A DNA stretch of 64,000 bases from Aminobacter niigataensis (GTDB lineage Bacteria > Pseudomonadota > Alphaproteobacteria > Rhizobiales > Rhizobiaceae): the NCBI RefSeq assembly GCF_014200015.1, contig NZ_JACHOT010000001.1, positions 1-64,000 on the forward strand, given 5' to 3'. The number at the start of each line of letters is the position of its first letter. Positions within the stretch are counted from its first letter, which is position 1. This document shows positions 1 through 8,086 of this stretch, in pieces. The position numbers and the translations under genes were made by a program. The notes beneath the pieces were generated by a model. The model saw only the letters and a program-made list of their open reading frames with translations. It searched no databases and was not told the origin of the DNA.

Positions 1-140
1 AACTCGGCCGAGATCTTGGCCTTGTCGTGGCCGTAAGGCAGCAGATGCTCGGTCGGAATGCCGATCTTGGCGCCGATCTCCTGGATCTGTTTCTTGTTTG
101 CCGCGCGGGCAATTTGGATGTCGGTCTTGTGCTCGGCCAT
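1..140 (-). CDS. fhs: Formate--tetrahydrofolate ligase, N-terminal fragment (cut by window edge)
   Basis: Partial gene: only the first 46 codons lie in the window. The enzyme joins formate to tetrahydrofolate with ATP, making 10-formyl-THF for one-carbon metabolism in the cytoplasm. The visible N-terminus reads [16 protein letters not shown]..., followed by EIGAKIGIP and [12 protein letters not shown]. The phrase (L/E)YGxxKAK(I/V)S is typical of the start of Fhs. A strong GGAGGAG ribosome-binding site lies 6 nt before the ATG. The call rests on the N-terminus alone. Confidence 0.85.
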   Translation of the reverse strand, partial: MAEHKTDIQIARAANKKQIQEIGAKIGIPTEHLLPYGHDKAKISAE

Positions 141-277
141 GACGGCTCCTCCGGAATTCAGACTTTGCGTGAGCGGGCAGCAGCACCCATGCTCGTGGGC
201 GCATAGAAACGCGACACTACTCCGTGCTGCCGTCTCAAAACAGCCGCCCAATGCACGGATTGCGACAGGGCAAGAGA

Positions 278-360
278 GCGAATAGGGAGTAGGGAATAGC
301 GAGCAGGGAAGGTGGCGGGCGCGCAGAGCGTGTTGCGTTACCGTACTACTCCCTATTCGC
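278..360. repeat. Spaced inverted repeat between fhs and the DUF2333 gene
   Basis: A 15-nt arm (GCGAATAGGGAGTAG, 278-292) is exactly inverted at 346-360, separated by 53 nt. Related stretches (gggaatagcgag, ctactcactgttcgcc) sit beside both arms. It resembles a rhizobial intergenic palindromic repeat rather than a terminator, since no T-run follows. No gene is visible in 141-381. Confidence 0.6.
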
Positions 361-381
361 TACTCACTGTTCGCCATTCGC

Positions 382-1506
382 TTATCTGCTCAGCACGTTG
401 CTGATCTCGACGAGGTTCGAACGCACGCGCAGGATGTAGAAGCCCATCGTGATCAGGTGCGAGGGCATGAACCAGCCATCCTCGGCGCCGTTGGAAATGA
501 TGAACGGCTGGATGTTGAGCGCCGAACGTGTCTGCTGCTCCATCGTGTCCCACAGATTGTCGAGGTTGCGGGTGCGCAGCACGTCCTCGAAATCGGCATG
601 CGTCGCCTTCAGCAGGCCGTAATAGCCGTAGAGCTGGCCATAGGCGAACCAGAAGCGGTCGTCGGCGCGAGGATCGAACCAGCCGTTGTTGAAGTTCTCG
701 GCCCGGTCCTTAAGGATTGCCGAGGTCGCACCGATGTCGTTGGAAATGCGGTCGATGAACTGGATCAGGTTGTCGGCGCGGGCGTCGAACACCGCTTCGC
801 ATTTCTCGAGGCGGCCGTTGAAATTGTTGAGGCTCTTGATCGCCGAACGGTAGTAGCTCGGGGTCGGCGTCTTCGGACCGAACGGGGTCAGGCCGAAATA
901 CCAGGTGTATTCGTCGAACTGCATGTTGCCGCGGGCGTCCTGCAGGTCGGAATCGACCTGGCTGGTACCGCGCACGCGGCCGAGATTGTCGGCCAGCTCC
1001 GTCGTCGTGCGCCGGATTGCCTGGTTGATGCCGCGCTGGAACGAGGCCTTGTTGTCGAGAAACGGCGTCTTGTCCCAGGACAGGCCGAACAAGCCTGTCT
1101 TGTAGAGGATCATCGACGAGATCCAGGCATTCTCGTTGACGTTGAAATTGGTCAGTTCGGCCGAGATGTCGGCGATGGCCGAACGGCCGCAGGTGCGCGC
1201 GGTGTCGGTGCCGCCGCCGGCGACGACCTGCTCGCCGGCCGAAACGTTGCGGTTCTCGAAATTATGCGCCGCGACATAGTCGGGGTTGAAGTTGGTCCAG
1301 ACCTGCGTGTTCCAGACGAAGTAACCGTAGAGCGCCACCAGGCCGAGGATGGCCGCGCCGAGGCCGCTCTTGAGGATCCAGCCGCGCTGGACGTACCAGC
1401 GACCGAGCCAGATGAACGGCAAGAGCAGGATGCCGATGACGAAGCCGAGGCCGCGGCCGATCAACTGGAATATCCGGGTGAAGAAACTCACGATCGGATC
1501 AAGCAT
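382..1506 (-). CDS. DUF2333 family inner-membrane protein
   Basis: 374 aa. The N-terminus carries hydrophobic stretches (about residues 15-35 and 48-65), so it is probably anchored in the inner membrane with a large periplasmic part. The overall sequence fits what I remember of DUF2333 (COG5345), a proteobacterial family without a known function. It is the last gene of a minus-strand group whose other members are the 428-aa protein 11 nt upstream, an AAA+ ATPase, a 381-aa protein and a coiled-coil protein. The short spacing to the 428-aa gene indicates co-transcription. No catalytic motif is evident. A membrane or envelope role is inference. Confidence 0.7.
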   Translation of the reverse strand: MLDPIVSFFTRIFQLIGRGLGFVIGILLLPFIWLGRWYVQRGWILKSGLGAAILGLVALYGYFVWNTQVWTNFNPDYVAAHNFENRNVSAGEQVVAGGGTDTARTCGRSAIADISAELTNFNVNENAWISSMILYKTGLFGLSWDKTPFLDNKASFQRGINQAIRRTTTELADNLGRVRGTSQVDSDLQDARGNMQFDEYTWYFGLTPFGPKTPTPSYYRSAIKSLNNFNGRLEKCEAVFDARADNLIQFIDRISNDIGATSAILKDRAENFNNGWFDPRADDRFWFAYGQLYGYYGLLKATHADFEDVLRTRNLDNLWDTMEQQTRSALNIQPFIISNGAEDGWFMPSHLITMGFYILRVRSNLVEISNVLSR

Positions 1507-1517
1507 ATGGAACCCCC

Positions 1518-2804
1518 TCAGTCGGTCAGGCCGTAAAGCTGTGCGCGGAACGCTGCCTTGTCTTTCAGATATGAGCTTTTCAACGTGTCCACAACATTGG
1601 ATCGCCAGGTCTCGCTGAGCTCTTCATAGTCCTTGTAGAAGCCTTGCTTGTTGAAGACATAGCGCGACACGAAGTCGGACGGCACGAATTCCGAGATCAG
1701 CCGGTTGGTCAGCCAGGCGTCGGGATGATCGGGCTTGGCGCGCACCACCAGGAAGCGATGCAGCGGAAATACGTCTTCGAGCCTGAGCTGTCCGAGCTGG
1801 GAGATCTCGCGCTTGGCGCCGTTGAGGAAGGGGAAGGTGCCGTCGCTGTTGATCGCGTCGGCATGGCTGTGGATCCAGGTCTGCAGCCAGACTTTGTCGA
1901 CCTTGCCCAGGTCGCGCTTCGGCTCGGCGGCGCGGATCAGCGCCCTGACCGCCATCTCGGCCCGGTGCTCGAGATAGCCGGAGCTTTCGATCCACGAAGC
2001 GCGCGGCAGGTCGAGGCGCCCGGTAGAGGCCAGGAACTTGAACACCTTGTCGGCGTCGCGGATCGACAGGTAGCTCACCTGCCATGGCCGCGAGCGGCGG
2101 AAGCCAGGTGCCGATGGATCGGAGATCACCGTCGTCACGTCGCGGTCGACGAAGACGTAGAGCCCGCCGAAATGGCTGGTCCAGAAGGCGTTGTGGCGGA
2201 AGATCACCTGGTCGGGCACCAGCGCGTTCTCGCGGATGTCGCCGCAGACCTTGGCGAGCTCGACCATGCGCGTGAGCATTTCGTCGTCGCGCCAGGCCTC
2301 GGGCTCCTGCTTCAGCTTGTCGACCAGCTTGCCGAGCTCGGCGGCCTTGCCGAGCACGTCCTCGGCCGACAGCACGCGGAACTCGACCTGGTTGATCGAT
2401 AGAAGGTCCTCGATGTCTTCGACCTTGGACACCGAGTCCTCGATCTCGCCGTAGATCACGTCCTTGATCGTCAGCGCGTCGATGGCGCGCTGGTTCTTGG
2501 TCATGAACTCGAAGACCAGCTGCGAGGTGTTGGAAAACGCCGTGTGCACGACCGGCAGGTCGATCTGCGACGGCGTCAGGATGATGAAGCGGCGGTTGAC
2601 CTCGTTGGGGTCGAGATACTGGTAGTCGCCCAGTTCCTCGGCGATCTCGGGCGAAAAGCCGGTGCGGTCGATCTCGAAGCTCTTGAGCTTGGTCGGTTTC
2701 AGCCCGAAGGCGGTCAGCGCCTTGTTGTAGCGGTCGATCAGATGCGGTTCGTCGACCGGCAACAGCCGGCCGTAGATGAGTTCGTTGTCGCGCAGGAGGT
2801 CCAT
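1518..2804 (-). CDS. Conserved rhizobial protein of unknown function (possibly DUF6638)
   Basis: 428 aa, soluble, no signal peptide or membrane segment. It starts MDLLRDNELIYGRLLPVDEP; the middle (about 125-200) is acidic and leucine-rich (IEDLLSINQVEFRVL) and may form coiled coil. I recall similar rhizobial proteins under DUF6638 but am not certain, and no catalytic motif stands out. It lies between the DUF2333 gene (11 nt downstream) and a palindromic repeat at 2812-2917 that separates it from the rest of the cluster. The ATG is preceded by purine-poor repeat sequence, so translation initiation may be weak or the repeat may have been inserted close to the start. Confidence 0.6.
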   Translation of the reverse strand: MDLLRDNELIYGRLLPVDEPHLIDRYNKALTAFGLKPTKLKSFEIDRTGFSPEIAEELGDYQYLDPNEVNRRFIILTPSQIDLPVVHTAFSNTSQLVFEFMTKNQRAIDALTIKDVIYGEIEDSVSKVEDIEDLLSINQVEFRVLSAEDVLGKAAELGKLVDKLKQEPEAWRDDEMLTRMVELAKVCGDIRENALVPDQVIFRHNAFWTSHFGGLYVFVDRDVTTVISDPSAPGFRRSRPWQVSYLSIRDADKVFKFLASTGRLDLPRASWIESSGYLEHRAEMAVRALIRAAEPKRDLGKVDKVWLQTWIHSHADAINSDGTFPFLNGAKREISQLGQLRLEDVFPLHRFLVVRAKPDHPDAWLTNRLISEFVPSDFVSRYVFNKQGFYKDYEELSETWRSNVVDTLKSSYLKDKAAFRAQLYGLTD

Positions 2805-2811
2805 TAGGATT

Positions 2812-2917
2812 GCCCCTCACCCTTACCCTCTCCCCGTGAAGGACGGGGAGAGGGGGGCGTGAACGTTGACGACTCCCTCTCCCCGTCCTTCACGGGGAGA
2901 GGGTAAGGGTGAGGGGC
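2812..2917. repeat. RIME-like palindromic intergenic element, copy 1
   Basis: A near-perfect palindrome built around CTCTCCCCGT...ACGGGGAGAG. It opens GCCCCTCACCCTTACCCTC and closes with the inverse (GAGGGTAAGGGTGAGGGGC). Each half is itself a hairpin. The same core recurs at 3350-3431 and 5383-5498. It resembles rhizobial intergenic mosaic elements and separates the 428-aa gene from the DUF559 gene. Confidence 0.85.
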
Positions 2918-2928
2918 GGCTGCGGCCT

Positions 2929-3342
2929 TCAAGATACGGTCTCCCGATAGTCCGCTGCGGGCATGAAGCGCAACTCCCACGTCTCAGTGGCGTCGAGCCG
3001 TTGTTCCAGGGCCGCAAGTATAGTGTCGACCACCTTGTCTACTTCACGCAGCGCATCAACGTTCCAAAAACGCAGGACTGACCAGCCGTGCTCCAGCATG
3101 AATTGATCACGGCTGCGATCATAGACGCTTTCCGCATGGTGGCTGCCGTCTAGTTCAACAACAAGATGTTCTTCCCGGCACGCGAAGTCGGCAAAGTAAG
3201 AGCCAATTGGCAGCTGCCGGGTGAACTTCGCGCCACCGAGTTGCCGATTCTTGATAGCCAGCCAGAGTGCCTTCTCGGCATCGTTGTCGGCCTTACGAAG
3301 CGAACGCGCTCTGTTGGTTCTGGCAGGTTGTGGGCCACGCAT
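2929..3342 (-). CDS. DUF559 domain protein, Vsr-like PD-(D/E)XK nuclease fold
   Basis: 137 aa from the ATG at 3342; a GTG at 3357 would add 5 residues inside the flanking repeat and is less likely. The family signature is clear: basic N-terminus, then EKALWLAIKNRQLGGAKFTRQ, then the nuclease-like core IGSYFADFACREEHLVVELDG and a closing VLRFWN. Asp and Glu of the presumed active site (YFADF, VVELDG) are present. DUF559 proteins are related to the very-short-patch-repair nuclease; their function is mostly unknown. The gene sits between two copies of the same palindromic repeat, inside an otherwise conserved cluster, which suggests it was inserted. Confidence 0.8.
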   Translation of the reverse strand: MRGPQPARTNRARSLRKADNDAEKALWLAIKNRQLGGAKFTRQLPIGSYFADFACREEHLVVELDGSHHAESVYDRSRDQFMLEHGWSVLRFWNVDALREVDKVVDTILAALEQRLDATETWELRFMPAADYRETVS

Positions 3343-3349
3343 CAGATCG

Positions 3350-3431
3350 CCCCTCACCCTTACCCTCTCCCCGTGAAGAACGGGGAGAGGGGGGCGTCAG
3401 CGTTGCGCACCGACTCCGTGAACGGGGAGAA
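3350..3431. repeat. RIME-like palindromic element, copy 2
   Basis: Starts CGCCCCTCACCCTTACCCTC, continues with a CTCTCCCCGT/ACGGGGAGAG hairpin, then a shorter decayed right half (CCGTGAACGGGGAGAAGG). Shares its left half with copies 1 and 3. Lies between the DUF559 and AAA+ genes. Confidence 0.8.
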
Positions 3432-3438
3432 GGAAAGA

Positions 3439-5349
3439 TCACGCATTCCACAGCCCCTTCGCCTTCAGCTCTTCCATCTCCTTCGCCGCGCGTTCGCGCA
3501 GCCGCGCATCGCGGAGCAGCTTGGATACCGCCGCATCGTCCGACTTGTCGGAGTAGCGGAATTCCGAGTCGGCGTAGCGGTTGATCTCCTGCATCACCAT
3601 GTCCATCGAGAACGGTCCGCGCAGCTCCTCGATCATCGCCTTCTTCTCGTCGTAGCCCTTGTGCATGAAGGCTTCCGGCTTTTCGAACCAGTCCTCCGGC
3701 AGCTCGATGTCCATGGCGCGCATTTTGATCGCGTCGGTGACGTTCTTGATGGCGCGGCCAGTGAAGCGCGGTTCGGCTTCCTTGATCATGTGCAAGTAGG
3801 TGCCGACGTCAGCTAGCGACTTGGGCGCGCCATTGTCCTTCATGAAGCGGTCGTAGACCTTTTCCAGCCCATCTTCCTGCGGCCTGGCATGCTCTTCATA
3901 GGCCTCGGTCACGGCGCGCTGGATCTGCTGCGCGGCATAGAGCTCGTGCTCGCCGAGCGGGATCTTGTGGTTCTTGCCGGCGAGCAGCACGAAGATGTCG
4001 ATGTAGTCGTCGCGGGTCTGCGGGCCGTCGACCAGCCAGCGGGCGCCGGCGCGCTGGCGCAGCGCGTCATCGACATTTTCGGGATAGTTGGAGAACATGC
4101 CGAAGGAGCAGTTGCCGCGCACGACGGTGCCGGCGCCTGCGAAGGCGTCCATCAGAACGCCGGTGATTTCCTGCTGGCCGGCAGACGCCCGATCATCGGA
4201 GCGCTTGGCCGCCACCTGGTCGATGTCGTCGATGGTGCCAAAGCCGATGGCGCGCGGGTTGAGCACGTTGTTGATGAACTGGCGGCAGTTCTGGCCCGAC
4301 TTGCCCTGGTAAGACGAGATCTGGTCGACGCCGAAATTCTCGTAGGCGAAGGGGTAGCCGGCGACCTGGCAGTAGTTGTTGACCAGGCCGGCGATCATCT
4401 GGATCAGCGTCGTCTTGCCGGTGCCGGGCGCGCCGTCGCCGATGAAGGTGAACAGGAAACCGCCAAGCTCGACGAACGGGTTCAGCTCGCGGTCGAAATC
4501 ATAGGCCATCAGCATCTTGGCCAGCCTGACCGACTGGAACTTGGCGATGTGGTTGCCGACGACCTCCTGCGGCTTCTTGAAGGTCATCACCAGCGGCTTC
4601 GACTTCTTGCCCGGTGCGACGTCGAAGCCGTCGAGGGTGAAGTCGTCGGCGTCGATGCGGATATGGGCGTTCTCGAAGGCGCCGAGCCCGTCGAAGCGGC
4701 CCTTGCGCTGCAAAAGGCCCTCGATCGCGACACGAGCGAAGGCGCGGCCGCGCGTCAGAAGATCGGCATCGTCCTTGGCGCCCGAAAGCGCGCGGTCGAG
4801 GCCCGAGACGATCGATTTCACCGCATCCTGCGGCGTGTCGAACAGGAAGTCAGGTTCGGTGACATCGTTGGGCGCTTCGCCGTCGCTGTCGATCAGCTGG
4901 GCGAGATAGGAGGCAAGTGTGAAGGCTGCGACATAGGCCGAGGCCGACAGCAGCTTCTTGAAATGGCTGGCTTCGTCGCCTTCCAGCGGCGTCCGCGCAT
5001 TCTTGGCCTGCAGCGCCTCGAGATCGGTCGAGCGCGAGAACACGTCGGAGACGGCCAGCGCCACCGCAATGCCGCGGCGGGCGCGGAACAGCAGGGTGTG
5101 CTGGGGGATCGACATCAGCTGGTCGTCGGGGCGGATGGCTGCGACGGTCTTCTGCAGCTCGACCTCGCGCGTCTTGCGGATCGAGCCGGTCGACACAGTG
5201 GAGACAAAGCGCCGGTTGGTGCCGGCCAGTGCCGTACCCGACTGGCCGGAGGAATCCTCCAGCACGACGATGCGGGTGATGAAGCTCTGCGCGGTGGCGC
5301 GGTGCTTTTCGATGTCGGCTTCCGAAATCGCAGTCAGGCCGGTGTCCAT
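3439..5349 (-). CDS. AAA+ ATPase of an uncharacterised rhizobial cluster
   Basis: 636 aa. The N-terminal 290 residues have no recognisable domain. A AAA+ module follows: Walker A GDGAPGTGKTT (about 304-314), a Walker B-like IGFGTIDDID (368-377) with Asp where Glu is usual, a sensor-1 Asn in FSNYPENVDDALRQRAG (N421) and candidate arginine fingers at R431/R433. The C-terminus is charged and probably helical. Cytoplasmic, as no membrane segment is seen. The neighbours are a coiled-coil protein, a 381-aa protein and a DUF2333 membrane protein, so it may remodel or assemble a membrane-associated complex (inference). Palindromic repeats flank it on both sides. Confidence 0.8.
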   Translation of the reverse strand: MDTGLTAISEADIEKHRATAQSFITRIVVLEDSSGQSGTALAGTNRRFVSTVSTGSIRKTREVELQKTVAAIRPDDQLMSIPQHTLLFRARRGIAVALAVSDVFSRSTDLEALQAKNARTPLEGDEASHFKKLLSASAYVAAFTLASYLAQLIDSDGEAPNDVTEPDFLFDTPQDAVKSIVSGLDRALSGAKDDADLLTRGRAFARVAIEGLLQRKGRFDGLGAFENAHIRIDADDFTLDGFDVAPGKKSKPLVMTFKKPQEVVGNHIAKFQSVRLAKMLMAYDFDRELNPFVELGGFLFTFIGDGAPGTGKTTLIQMIAGLVNNYCQVAGYPFAYENFGVDQISSYQGKSGQNCRQFINNVLNPRAIGFGTIDDIDQVAAKRSDDRASAGQQEITGVLMDAFAGAGTVVRGNCSFGMFSNYPENVDDALRQRAGARWLVDGPQTRDDYIDIFVLLAGKNHKIPLGEHELYAAQQIQRAVTEAYEEHARPQEDGLEKVYDRFMKDNGAPKSLADVGTYLHMIKEAEPRFTGRAIKNVTDAIKMRAMDIELPEDWFEKPEAFMHKGYDEKKAMIEELRGPFSMDMVMQEINRYADSEFRYSDKSDDAAVSKLLRDARLRERAAKEMEELKAKGLWNA

Positions 5350-5382
5350 TGAACCCTCGCTCGTTCAGGGGAGCGTTGGCGC

Positions 5383-5498
5383 TGCCCCTCATCCCCTGCC
5401 GGACCTTCTCCCCGTGAGGACGGGGAGAAGGAGGCTGACCGCGCCGTCGACGCCTCCCTCTCCCCGTTCTTCACGGGGAGAGGGTAAGGGTGAGGGGC
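5383..5498. repeat. RIME-like palindromic element, copy 3
   Basis: A mosaic of two subtypes. The left half reads CCCCTCATCCCCTGCCGGAC then CTTCTCCCCGTGAGGACGGG; the right half is the CTCTCCCCGT...ACGGGGAGAGGGTAAGGG form shared with copies 1 and 2. It fills most of the gap between the AAA+ gene and the 381-aa gene. Confidence 0.8.
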
Positions 5499-5523
5499 CG
5501 AGCCAACCCAAGCCGGTCGCGCG

Positions 5524-6669
5524 CTACACATCGCTAATCACCTGTCCCTTCGACAGGATGTGCACCTTGTACCCGCCAAAGATCTTCTCGGCTTCGCCGG
5601 CGGCATAGAGCGCCTGGTAGGCCTCGTGCGGGATTAGCGCGTGCTTCTCGTAGCTCGACACCCCCTGGCGCGCGGCTTCGAGATCGTCGGTGTTGATGAA
5701 GAATTCCTCGCTCGCCGGCTCGCTCGACCACAGGCCCTTGCGCCCCGGCTTCTCGGCCTTGGAATAGACCTCCTGGATGGTCCAGGTCAGCAGCCAGGCG
5801 TTTTCGGCCTTGCGCACCTTGGACAGCACTTCGGCCACCGCCGAATTGTGCTCGGTGATGCCGGCCGAATAGAACGGGCCGAGCACCAGCCGCCTGAGCT
5901 GCTTGGGGTGCAGTTCGGGGAAATCCTTGTCGAGATTGGTAGCAATCGTCAGCGGCGACAGCGAGTAGGCCGAGTTCTTCTCGGTGAAGTCGTCGAAACG
6001 GTGGGCCAGGTCGGGATTGAGCAGGCCGTCGACGGGCAGGGGAATGTCGATCTTCTCGTTGAGCTTGCCGTTGTTGTCGACCAGTTGCTCGACCATCGCC
6101 TCGGATGAATCCTCGACCGTGGCCATATAGATCATCGGCAGGTTGGCGCTGCCGTCGAAGCTGCCCCAATGGACGAGATAATAGGGCCGCATCGACTTCG
6201 GGTTGACCGACACCTTGGCCGTCTGCGCCAGGATGAACGGGCTGAAGGTCACGCCGTCCTTGACGTCCTCGAGATACAGCCGCTCGGCCATCGAGCGTTG
6301 CAGCGCCTCGGGGAATTCCTTGTGGCGCAGGATGAAGTCGGCCATCTCCTCGCGCAGCTCGCCGGGCGGGGGGATGCTGGCCAGACGCTGCGCCGCCGTC
6401 TTGCGGTCGTTTTCCAGTTCCAGCACGTTCTGGAACACCGGAAAACCGCTTTCGGCGCGCGAAATCTTGAAGGTCTCCATGAAGCCCAGCCGGTTGCGCC
6501 AGCAAGCGAACGACCGCTCCAGCCGCGAGATGTACTCGGCCGCGATCTTCGCCACGATGCCGTGCCTGTAGAGCGGCGAGCGGTCGTCGCGCATGAAGAT
6601 TTCCAGCCCGCTCAGCGCCGCCTTGATCGCATCGAAATAGCGGACGGCCGGGTCGTCGGTGGGGGTCAT
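5524..6669 (-). CDS. Conserved protein of unknown function in the AAA+/DUF2333 cluster
   Basis: 381 aa from the ATG at 6669 (MTPTDDPAVRYFDAIK). A longer frame runs upstream into repeat sequence and is not credible. Soluble and mixed alpha/beta in appearance, with no signal peptide or membrane segment. Recognisable stretches are YYLVHWGSFDGSANLPMIYM near the middle and a C-terminal FGGYKVHILSKGQ. I do not recognise a domain. Its place between the coiled-coil gene and the AAA+ gene, all on the same strand, implies a shared function. Confidence 0.65.
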   Translation of the reverse strand: MTPTDDPAVRYFDAIKAALSGLEIFMRDDRSPLYRHGIVAKIAAEYISRLERSFACWRNRLGFMETFKISRAESGFPVFQNVLELENDRKTAAQRLASIPPPGELREEMADFILRHKEFPEALQRSMAERLYLEDVKDGVTFSPFILAQTAKVSVNPKSMRPYYLVHWGSFDGSANLPMIYMATVEDSSEAMVEQLVDNNGKLNEKIDIPLPVDGLLNPDLAHRFDDFTEKNSAYSLSPLTIATNLDKDFPELHPKQLRRLVLGPFYSAGITEHNSAVAEVLSKVRKAENAWLLTWTIQEVYSKAEKPGRKGLWSSEPASEEFFINTDDLEAARQGVSSYEKHALIPHEAYQALYAAGEAEKIFGGYKVHILSKGQVISDV

Positions 6670-6701
6670 GGGTGAAATCTCGAATGCATGGGCTCGACGT
6701 T

Positions 6702-6859
6702 GCCCCCCTCTGTCCTGCCGGACATCTCCACCACAAGGGGGGAGATCAGCCGCCATCTGCGCCTTTGCCCCACTTTCAACGCCGAAGATTGGCGAAGTCT
6801 GAGCTGCTGCCTGATCTCCCCCCTTGTGGGGGAGATGGCCGGCAGGCCAGAGGGGGGCG
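6702..6859. repeat. Palindromic intergenic element, variant type
   Basis: Outer arms are GCCCCCCTCTGTCCTGCCGG and its imperfect inverse near 6838-6858. Inner arms are ACAAGGGGGGAGATCAG and CTGATCTCCCCCCTTGTG. The central ~60 nt are unique. It differs from copies 1-3 and separates the 381-aa gene from the coiled-coil gene. Confidence 0.75.
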
Positions 6860-6892
6860 CGACGGAGCGCAGGGCTCTCATCTGAATAGTCG

Positions 6893-7981
6893 TTACGACT
6901 GCACGTAGTCCGAAGCGTTGTGCTTCTTCAGCACGTCGTCGAAGCGGCGGGCAAAGGCGTCGTCGGCCAGCTTCTTGCGGCGCTGGATGTCGGCAGTCGC
7001 TACCATGTTCTTCTCGTGCATTTCGAGCAGGTCGCCGATGTGCTTCTGGGCGGCCGCACCGATGCCGGCCATCGTCTCCTCGGCGGTGTTGTCGACCTTG
7101 GAACCCAGCGTGTTGATCTTGTGGGCGACGTCCTGCTGGGCCGCGGTCTTCAGCGAGTCCTCCAGCGCCTTGTAGAGCACGATGCGCTGTTCGGTATCGA
7201 TGGTCAGCTTGTTGATCAGCGTGTTCTGCGCCGCGATCTGGTTGTTCAGCGAATCGACGAAGGTCTGGAACATCGAGGTATAGCGCTCGAGCGTCTGGCT
7301 CTCGGCCAGAAGTTCCTGCTCCTTGGCCTGCTTCTCGTTGTATTCGGTGGCGAGCTTGGAGCGTTCGGATTCGAGGTCGGTGCGCTCCTTCTGGCTGGTC
7401 GACGCCGCGATCTTGTTTTCGATGTCGAGGAGAAGCGGATTCAACTCCTCGATGCGCTTCTGGACCGCCTCAAGATTGGACATCGTCGACTTGCGGCGCT
7501 CGATCACCTGGGACAGGCTGGTCTCCGAGGTCTTGTAGCGCGCGTCGAGCACGTCCTTCTGCGCCTTCAGGATGCCGACGATGGTGTCGGACTTGACCAG
7601 GAGCTCCTGCAGGTTGCCGGCCAGCGACATGTTGCGCACACGGTCGGTGCGCATGCGCTGCTTGCTCGAATCGGAGAAGATGCCGACGAAGGTTTCCCAG
7701 CCGGTGAAGCTCTTCATACTCTCGAATTCGGAGCCGAACACGTTGGTGGCGTCTTCAAGGCCGATGATCAGGTCGGCGATGTTGCCTTCCATCACCTTCT
7801 GCTGCTTGAGAACGTCCTGGATGCGCGCATTCTCGATGTCGAAATCGCTGGCGCCGATCTTCTCGTCAGTCTTGGCGATGGTGTCGAGCACGGTGCCCGA
7901 TTTTTCGATCTTGGTCCGCATTTCTTCCACGACCTGCTTGGTCTTGGCGATTTCGGCATCGAAATTCTGCAGCGTTGCCAT
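6893..7981 (-). CDS. TelA-like coiled-coil protein, first gene of the AAA+ cluster
   Basis: 362 aa, starting MATLQNFDAEIAKTKQVVEE with GGAGG 6 nt before the ATG. A longer upstream frame exists but lacks this signal. The protein is almost wholly alpha-helical: long heptad-rich coiled coils at about 1-50 and 140-260 (IEELNPLLLDIENKIAAS, ERSKLATEYNEKQAKEQEL). No membrane segment is seen. It resembles TelA/toxic-anion-resistance helical proteins in style, but I cannot claim family membership. As the first gene of the minus-strand group it may scaffold the AAA+ ATPase and its membrane partner (inference). Confidence 0.65.
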   Translation of the reverse strand: MATLQNFDAEIAKTKQVVEEMRTKIEKSGTVLDTIAKTDEKIGASDFDIENARIQDVLKQQKVMEGNIADLIIGLEDATNVFGSEFESMKSFTGWETFVGIFSDSSKQRMRTDRVRNMSLAGNLQELLVKSDTIVGILKAQKDVLDARYKTSETSLSQVIERRKSTMSNLEAVQKRIEELNPLLLDIENKIAASTSQKERTDLESERSKLATEYNEKQAKEQELLAESQTLERYTSMFQTFVDSLNNQIAAQNTLINKLTIDTEQRIVLYKALEDSLKTAAQQDVAHKINTLGSKVDNTAEETMAGIGAAAQKHIGDLLEMHEKNMVATADIQRRKKLADDAFARRFDDVLKKHNASDYVQS

Positions 7982-8086
7982 ACGTTCCTCCGGTGTCGAA
8001 TGCGGGACAGTGGCGCCGAATATATGTGCCGCATCTATCGATTGAAAGACGCAAGCGCCCGGCGAAAACATTTAAGGCGAAGCTAC

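Noticed and set aside
457-1536. 359-aa open frame on the plus strand
   Set aside because: It is antisense to the DUF2333 gene; the composition (Val/Glu/Asp/Arg-rich, no domain) is typical of a shadow frame in GC-rich DNA.
3889-5352. 487-aa open frame antisense to the AAA+ ATPase
   Set aside because: Shadow of the AAA+ gene; no start signal and low-complexity Val/Ala/Gly/Asp composition.
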